In this document: positions 57,768-64,000 of the stretch, piece after piece | Layout: each line of letters opens with the position of its first letter | How positions within the stretch are numbered: position 1 is the first letter of the stretch | Assembly (NCBI GenBank): GCA_910591455.2 | Contig: OU342819.1 | Coordinates: 11,155,906-11,219,905, forward strand | Direction of reading: 5' to 3' | DNA: 64,000 bases | Source of the DNA: Pholis gunnellus | Taxonomy: Eukaryota > Chordata > Actinopteri > Perciformes > Pholidae | Program-made: the position numbers and the translations under genes | Notes under the pieces: generated by a model | What the model was told of the DNA's origin: nothing | Seen by the model: the letters and a program-made list of their open reading frames with translations, nothing else | Database searches by the model: none

Positions 57768-59200
57768 GACTGCACGCTGCTCAGTTTGTTCAGTCTTTGC
57801 GAGCTCTATGAAACTGACCGTGAGATAAACAACGCGTTATTATGTCCCTGTCATAAAAGAGGCCACAACACTGACGAGGGATAAATATATGAATATATAT
57901 ATTCCACAATAAATAAAACGTGCTGATATGGCCTTAACCGGAAGAGGAGAAGAATCAGGGCGGAGCTTTCTTCGCCTGGTTAAACTCTGAGATTAATTTC
58001 TCTATACCGCCACCTGTTGGCTATGTCACTGTACTACAGGTCTCCGGTCACAGCAGCCAGCTGTGAAGTGCTGCAGACCTTCATTCAAATACTTACAATT
58101 TGCATACATATGTATTCACCCCAAGTGATAGATTTCAGGCAGGAGCTTATCTATTGATCACATGTGTTTCTAGATAAAGATTCTAGATGGTTGTTCACGT
58201 AATTACATTTTTTTTAGAATATGTCACAAAAGGCTTGTTTCACTTCCACTTTTCTCTGTGTCTTGCTCAAACATCACATCACTCTTCCCTCCAATGTTCT
58301 TGTGTATGTGTATACATACATCATACATACACGCATATATATGCATATATTCATGTATGATATACTGTATACTTTACTATTACATTTGTAAATGTGCCCC
58401 TTAGTATCAGAATTACACAGCACATTTAGGCTTTACAAATATGACTGCCTGGGAACCTTTTGGGGGATGTTACCTTGGTTCTCCTTAGATTTTATAAAAT
58501 AACCTTTAGAGAAACTCCTGCCGACTTGTTTGTTTTTCAAGAATAACCGTCTGGGAATCATAAGGTTGCATTCAACAGATGTTCTGTAAATGACAAAAAA
58601 TAACCTTCAGGGCACATTTGTCGAACCATTACACCTGATGCAAACCTTTAGAATGGTCTTTAAAGGTTGCATACAATATATAGCAAAGCCGGAGCTTTAA
58701 GGTAATGTTCCAGGAAGGTTGCCTTTTTGCCTGGATATTTCTGTTAAACAAAATTATGTTTATTTTCTGCCATCAGTCATTTTTGCTTTTGTCTTGTGAA
58801 GTACTGGTTACCTCTTCAGGCCTCTACAAATTGATCCAAATGAAACGGTAAAATGTTCGCAACTTTGTGTGATGGGGGTCAAAAAAAGAATGGGTCACAA
58901 GCCAAGATGGTTGTGAACTACAGCTTTATTAAACAACACATTAGCTTGTTTATTTTGACCTGCCTTATCTAGACATAAATATTTATTTATATTTATGGAC
59001 ACATCACAGTGTTCTTTGTCTCCCACCTCAGTTTTGTTCCTTTTTTATAAACGACATAAAGGCACATTTATATGAAATTCCGATATCAAATGTGGCTGTT
59101 TAACAATGCAATATTATCAAAATATATAATTGTGCAATACATGTTAAAAACGTAGGCGCAGTTGCTGTTATTGGTAACATCATCAGAAAGTCATTTCTGG
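57768..59200. other. Divergent intergenic region between otud6b and rab5a
   Basis: It includes a perfect ETS-type site ACCGGAAG at 57937-57944, about 170 bases upstream of the otud6b ATG. An AT-rich tract with tandem ATAC/ATGTAT words runs through 58300-58375. No gene. Confidence 0.6.
57937..57944 (+). promoter_or_regulatory. Candidate ETS site in the otud6b promoter
   Basis: ACCGGAAG is the consensus for GABP/ETS factors, typical of TATA-less housekeeping promoters such as that expected for otud6b. Position only; binding not shown. Confidence 0.35.
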
Positions 59201-59300
59201 AGCGCAGGCGTGCTGTGTGACGTGGCACGAGGGGGGCGGAAGAACTTGTTTGTGTTTTGGTTCTAAGGGGAAGTTGCGAGAAGAAAGAAAGAAAGGAGGA
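59150..59300 (+). promoter_or_regulatory. rab5a: Probable rab5a promoter (CRE-like and GC box)
   Basis: A CpG-containing stretch with gtgacgtggcac (CRE-like TGACGTGG) and ggggggcgg (GC box), followed by purine-rich aagaaagaaagaaaggagga. It precedes the likely non-coding first exon. No TATA box is apparent. Confidence 0.4.
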
Positions 59301-59417
59301 GACGTGACGGGGTTGTTGAAATTATTCTCTTGGTTTCCCAACACCACAGTGTCCCGGGCTCCTTGTGTAAATACTACAGCAGTGGTATTTAAAGTCCCAA
59401 ACATCGTCGGCTCTCAG
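59240..59417 (+). other. rab5a: Probable non-coding first exon of rab5a
   Basis: RAB5A has a 5' UTR exon in vertebrates. Here a ctctcag-gtagtg donor at 59418 ends a CpG-containing segment. The start is only approximate, and the exon was not proven by coding similarity. Confidence 0.4.
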
Positions 59418-60625
59418 GTAGTGTACTTGACATGAATCTACGAGTTGTGGTGTCCAGCTGACGAGCTAACGCTCATCGGGCACTAACGTTAGCTAGCTCT
59501 GTGGCTAGCTGCCTCCAGCTAATGTCGGAGATGTTTGATAGCTAAGGGAATGCAGAAATGCAGGCCTTTGTCACATCTTACCGAGGACAACTGTTCCCCT
59601 CTCGTGTTGACGTGGTGCCGTTAGCAAGGTGCTAGTGAAGTCTGGGGGTTGCCAACAGTTGACTGTGTGACAGCTAACAGCTAACACTAAATGGTTGGAA
59701 TCATGTCAGTGGGTGGAATGCTAATAGTGCTAGCAAGCTAACGTTGGTGCTTATTATTTGAGGGTTGTCTACTCCCCATTAAATAACTTAAGCAAACCAG
59801 CACAACGTCTACATTTGATAACGTTTTCTAGCCATACAACGATTATCTTGTTAACCCACCGTATTTGTTTTATGCGTCGTTGTTAGCTGAGCGGTTGGGA
59901 GGCTAACGCCAATGTTATTGTCCAGTTAAAAAGCTATGGCTGGCTAATTGCAAGTACGCTAAACCAACTAGCTAGACAAACAAAACATTCCGTCTGGGAT
60001 CAAACCGATAACTGGCTCCAGCTAATAGGAGTAAAGTGTGTTTACAGTCAACTAACGCCAGTCAAATATTTAGTGAGCATTGCAGTGCGCAGCGTTTGTT
60101 GACAGTCCCTGTCGTGTGTCTCGGTAACCACAGCTGCTGTTTTTACGCAGCAGTTCCTAATGCATGTATGTTTTCTTCTTGCCTGCCTGCGTATAAAATT
60201 ATTCTTGTCAAATAGTCTTGGTTGAAGGATAAATGTCGGACCTAAGTACCTCGGAAACGATCTCTCGGGTCACTTTCTTTTGCGTTTTATTCAAGTGGAA
60301 ATTGTTATTCCTCCATTCCTGATTTTTTTGGTGTATTTTAAGACAGTGCTTTGACAGGTGTTTTTGATGAAAATCCCTCCATATGTTGTAAATAAATCAG
60401 CAGATCCTTTGGTATTGCAACATAAAAATAATGTCTGACCTTTCTGGCCTCAAACTCAACTATTGAGGCAATGAACACCCCACAGAGAACAATATAACTA
60501 CTGTGCTTTACAAAGGTATTTGTTCTTTTGCATAGCCATTGCACTGTATTGCATATGTGAGTATGATGAGGTATCTGTATTTTTGTTAGTACCCATATTA
60601 TCTATCTCCTGGATAAGGAATTGGT

Positions 60626-60656
<31 letters not shown>

Positions 60657-62312
60657 TTACACGGTGAAATAACTTTTGTGATTAGGGATAATATTCAACA
60701 GATCATGCTCGGGAATATTTTCTGCAAATCGGACATAGAACCCATTTACCTCTTGACAACAGCCATCTGTTGAACAAATTAGTCAGCAGTTCGATCCTAA
60801 GTAAGTTACTAAGCAATGCATGAATGTGTGGCATGTATCCATACAGAGTTTCTTCCAAGTGATGTGGGTGAGTGAACCTCTGGGATTCTTTACGTCTCCT
60901 TTGATTTATGGAATTGTATGTGGTTTTGGGAGCTTTTCCTCTTTCATAATGTCGTATGTAAAGGCAAGGAATGCTTACTTGTGTTTGTAACTGAATGTCA
61001 ACAATGACAGTTATATTTAAATGCATGTTTGAGGTGCTTTCCCCATAGAGGTAATTGGCTGTATTGAAATGACTTAAATAAAACATTAATTTACCTTTTC
61101 ATAACTGAAAGACAAAAAGTAAGGCGTTATAGCATACATTGTGAGCACATTTTGATTATATTTGAATTCAATCACAATGCATAATTTTAATGTAAACTTA
61201 TTTATAGCTTTCAGTCGGAAAATTTGCAACATTTTCTCCTTTTGCAGTGAAAAAAGATGACTAATAGGATGCTACAAAAACTGCAGTGTTGTTGTGGAAG
61301 TTCTGCAGAAGCCAGCTGTATATATGAAATGACTTCTGCAAAACTTGTAAAATGCAAGATGTAGAAACCGTGTGATACTATGGGGCTAAAGCTTCAATTT
61401 TTAATTTGAAAGTAGGGGTGTGAAATGCATCACTTTCACTAGATTGGCTCTGTTTTCAGTTCACATGATTGTTATTGTCAGTTTGACAGGCGGGGCTAGA
61501 GACTATCCAAATGTATTAGTAATAGAAAAGAGAGCGTCACAAACTATGCTGCTGACTTTTTCTTGTGTTACTCCAGATAAATCCCAAAAATATGAATTAA
61601 GGACTTGACCAATAATCACTAAACTGATCCATTGTAATAAGGTGCTTAAAGTCGAGCCTCCATATTAAGTACTTGCAGTAGTACTACCACCCGTATATTA
61701 GTCTAGCTCTAGTTTGTATTATTTTATGGATTATTTTCAATTTCTTTTTTATTGATTTTTTTCTTATTTATTGCATGATCTTATTCTAAATAGACCACAC
61801 ATTGTCACTCCCCTTATTTGGCAAAGTACACTGATTTATTATTCTATAGTCTTGTTGAACTGCATCTAAACGTCTTAATGTTTGCATTCTGTTCTCCCAA
61901 TGTTCTTCAGAATTCTAGAAATGCTCAATATCACATGTTCAGTAAGGCAAGCCAGTGAGAAGGCCACGGCTTAGACTTGTATACTGCACAGTTTGAGTAA
62001 CATAGTCTGCACCTTGTTCACTTACGCCATGTAGATTGGTCTCGCTACTTTCTCCCAGTGTTAACGTGTTTAATGCATTTTATACATGTCACCCGTTGGC
62101 AGATCAAGCCAATATCTCTAATTCCCGCTGAATATTACCTTTATTTCTTGAAACCACCACTAACTTCTCGCACAAAATAATAACGCTCAGTAGGTTTTTG
62201 ATTATTTTGTCTTTTTGCACAGAGTAATACTACATTTTTCTCTCACAAGTGTCTCGTTCAACACATCTTCATTACTCGTCCATGAACTCTTTCTTCTCTT
62301 GCTTTCTTGCAG
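59418..62312 (+). other. rab5a first intron (5' UTR intron)
   Basis: The first 500 bases are dense in GCTAAC/GTTAGC words (see findings). A 30-base poly-G lies at 60626-60655. The rest is AT-rich and unremarkable. It ends in tgctttcttgcag. Confidence 0.55.
60626..60655 (+). repeat. Poly-G tract (30 G)
   Basis: An uninterrupted run of 30 guanines in the rab5a intron, the mirror of the two poly-C tracts elsewhere in this window. Confidence 0.95.
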
Positions 62313-62368
62313 CAGAAGTCCTGATAGTGAGGTTTGGCACACGGGACACCGGGGGATCTGACTAGGTC

Positions 62369-62534
62369 ATGGCCAATCGGGGAGGAGCTACGAGACCCAA
62401 TGGGCCCAATGCAGGGAACAAGATCTGTCAGTTTAAGCTGGTGCTCTTGGGGGAGTCAGCTGTTGGGAAGTCCAGCTTAGTGCTCCGCTTCGTCAAGGGT
62501 CAGTTCCATGAATTCCAGGAGAGCACGATAGGAG
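62369..62534 (+). CDS. rab5a: rab5a exon with start codon and P-loop
   Basis: 55 codons plus one base. It ends at STIG with the donor gtgagt at 62535. The upstream acceptor is the AG at 62311-62312 or 62314-62315, leaving a short 5' UTR. Confidence 0.95.
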
Positions 62535-63772
62535 GTGAGTTTCATATCAACAAACCAGGCTATTGCTCATGAGCTGCCAGTTGGTTGTGATGCAATTATG
62601 TGATATTTATGACAGGTGCACTTCCTTAGAGCCAGTTGGGTGCTTTGCTATTGTAAAGTAAACCATTTTTATTTTATAGTCGGGATTATTACCATATTTG
62701 TAAAGTGAGTGACAAGTCATCTGTCTCTTTTTCACGTCAGCTGACATTTTGTTATATTATATTTGATATGTTTATCTCGCTTAATGGCAAAACGGACAAT
62801 GCTTTGTTTTCTGTAATGTTTACACAGCATTATAAAACATATTGTGTGTAAATATTCATTATCTAGTACTCACTCACCCCTCACCTTATTCTGTCTTTTC
62901 AGCTGCCTTTCTCACCCAGACAGTGTGTTTAGATGACACAACGGTGAAGTTTGAGATCTGGGACACTGCAGGTCAGGAGCGTTACCACAGTTTGGCGCCC
63001 ATGTATTACAGAGGAGCACAGGCAGCCATCGTGGTCTACGACATCACAAACGAGGCACGTTTATTCGCCGCTGACGAACGTCTTACGTCCTGCTTTCACT
63101 ATTATAGTTGTACAGATGCTACTTACCATAATCATGCCCTCGAGATGGAATAAGATCACTTCAGAACGACAAGCTGTAGTTCAAATACAGCCAGTGGCCT
63201 CTATGAAAATGTCTGATTTTGAAAGGAAATCTCTTATGAAGTTACCGATCACATGAAGGTATTGACAGATTGCACTTCTTTTCTATTTGTAGGAGTCTTT
63301 TGCGCGGGCAAAGAACTGGGTGAAGGAGCTGCAACGACAAGCTAGCCCGAACATAGTCATCGCTCTGTCAGGCAACAAGGCTGACCTCGCCAGCAAGAGA
63401 GCTGTTGACTTCCAGGTCAGAGCAAACAAACAGCTGTCTTCACACTCAGTCTTAGCTTTTGCATTTCTTGTGAATACTGATCTACTACTTCTCCTCGTGG
63501 ATATCTTGGTTTTGTCTTTGTTTGGTTTAATGTTATTACATCCAGAACATACACAACAAGTGATTAGTTCCATTAGTCTTCTCTACCAGGACTTGCCGTC
63601 TCTATACCACCATGTAATTGTTGTTTGTTGTCACTGATGTCATATTGAAAACTCCTGGTGTTGACGTTGTGTTGACAGGATGCCCAGTCCTACGCAGATG
63701 ACAACAGCTTACTTTTCATGGAGACATCGGCCAAGACATCTATGAACGTGAATGAGATATTTATGGCTATTG
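62369..63772 (+). CDS. rab5a: rab5a, early-endosome small GTPase, 3' incomplete
   Basis: Seen: exons 62369-62534, 62903-63054, 63293-63415 and 63679-63772 give residues 1-178, starting MANRGGATRPNGPNAGNKIC. G-motifs are intact: P-loop GESAVGKS (28-35), WDTAGQE (75-81, catalytic Gln80), NKAD (134-137), SAK (164-166). One extra Gly near the start shifts numbering by one against human. Known: Rab5 cycles GTP/GDP on plasma membrane and early endosomes, recruits EEA1, Rabaptin-5 and VPS34, and drives endosome fusion. RAB5A rather than 5B or 5C because of the N-terminus (RGGATRPNGPN) and the QRQASPNIVIALSGNKADLA block. Which teleost duplicate it is cannot be told. The last exon with the CCxx prenylation motif lies beyond 64000. 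The intron after 63054 appears to be GC-AG. Confidence 0.95.
62903..63054 (+). CDS. rab5a: rab5a exon: switch II
   Basis: It encodes AAFLTQTVCLDDTTVKFEIW, DTAGQERYHS and AAIVVYDITNE. The exon end is fixed by frame at 63054, where the following bases are gcacgt, a GC donor. Confidence 0.9.
63293..63415 (+). CDS. rab5a: rab5a exon: NKAD motif
   Basis: 41 codons, ESFARAKNWVKELQRQASPN to AVDFQ. Acceptor tttgtag, donor gtcaga. Confidence 0.95.
63679..63772 (+). CDS. rab5a: rab5a exon: SAK motif
   Basis: It encodes DAQSYADDNSLLFMETSAKT and SMNVNEIFMAI, leaving one base in phase 1. Donor gtgggt. Confidence 0.94.
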
Positions 63773-64000
63773 GTGGGTAATTATTGACACTTTTATTCAT
63801 AGATTTTGCCAGTGCTTTTCTAGAGTGGTACAGATATATATAGATGTATAGTGATACAAACAACCCGCGTTTCGGCGACTGATGCCTTTTTTTTTCTCGT
63901 CAATTTGGGCGACTTTTGTGAATAGTCCTGATCCGTACAGTTTTTTAAAGAATTGCATTGATTGCATATTCAGGGGACATCCTCATTATACGGGCTACTT
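63773..64000 (+). other. rab5a intron, truncated by the window end
   Basis: No exon is seen before position 64000. The C-terminal exon should follow. Confidence 0.7.

Overview
The window is vertebrate nuclear DNA from a ray-finned fish, most likely a percomorph teleost. The evidence is small exons in GT-AG introns, protein fragments close to known vertebrate genes, abundant CA/GA microsatellites, and several interspersed repeats that I recognise from percomorph genomes. The species cannot be named from this sequence. There is no bacterial, phage, CRISPR or viral gene, and I found no new multi-gene system.

Layout. (1) 1-30.6 kb holds most of runx1t1 (MTG8/ETO co-repressor) on the + strand: ten coding exons between 6763 and 26591, followed by a long 3' UTR to about 30.65 kb. 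The alternative first exon(s) lie upstream and were not found. (2) 30.7-51.8 kb is a gene-poor interval with transposon relics, microsatellites and several non-repetitive stretches that may be conserved regulatory elements. (3) 51.8-53.5 kb carries an lrrc69-like gene on the - strand. It shows an in-frame stop near its start and lacks two leucine-rich repeats, so it may be a pseudogene. (4) 55.2-57.8 kb is a complete eight-exon otud6b (OTU deubiquitinase) on the - strand. (5) 59.2-63.8 kb is rab5a on the + strand, head-to-head with otud6b: one probable non-coding exon and four coding exons, with the last exon beyond the window. One rab5a intron appears to be GC-AG.

The order runx1t1-lrrc69-otud6b matches human 8q21.3 (RUNX1T1-SLC26A7-LRRC69-OTUD6B), but no slc26a7 is visible here, and rab5a is a neighbour not seen in human (3p24). 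The genes share no pathway: runx1t1 is a nuclear co-repressor, otud6b a cytoplasmic deubiquitinase and rab5a an early-endosome GTPase. The points most worth checking are the decay of lrrc69, the GC-AG intron of rab5a, a dense cluster of GCTAAC/GTTAGC words in rab5a intron 1, the transposon pile-up in one runx1t1 intron, and the long poly-C/G tracts.
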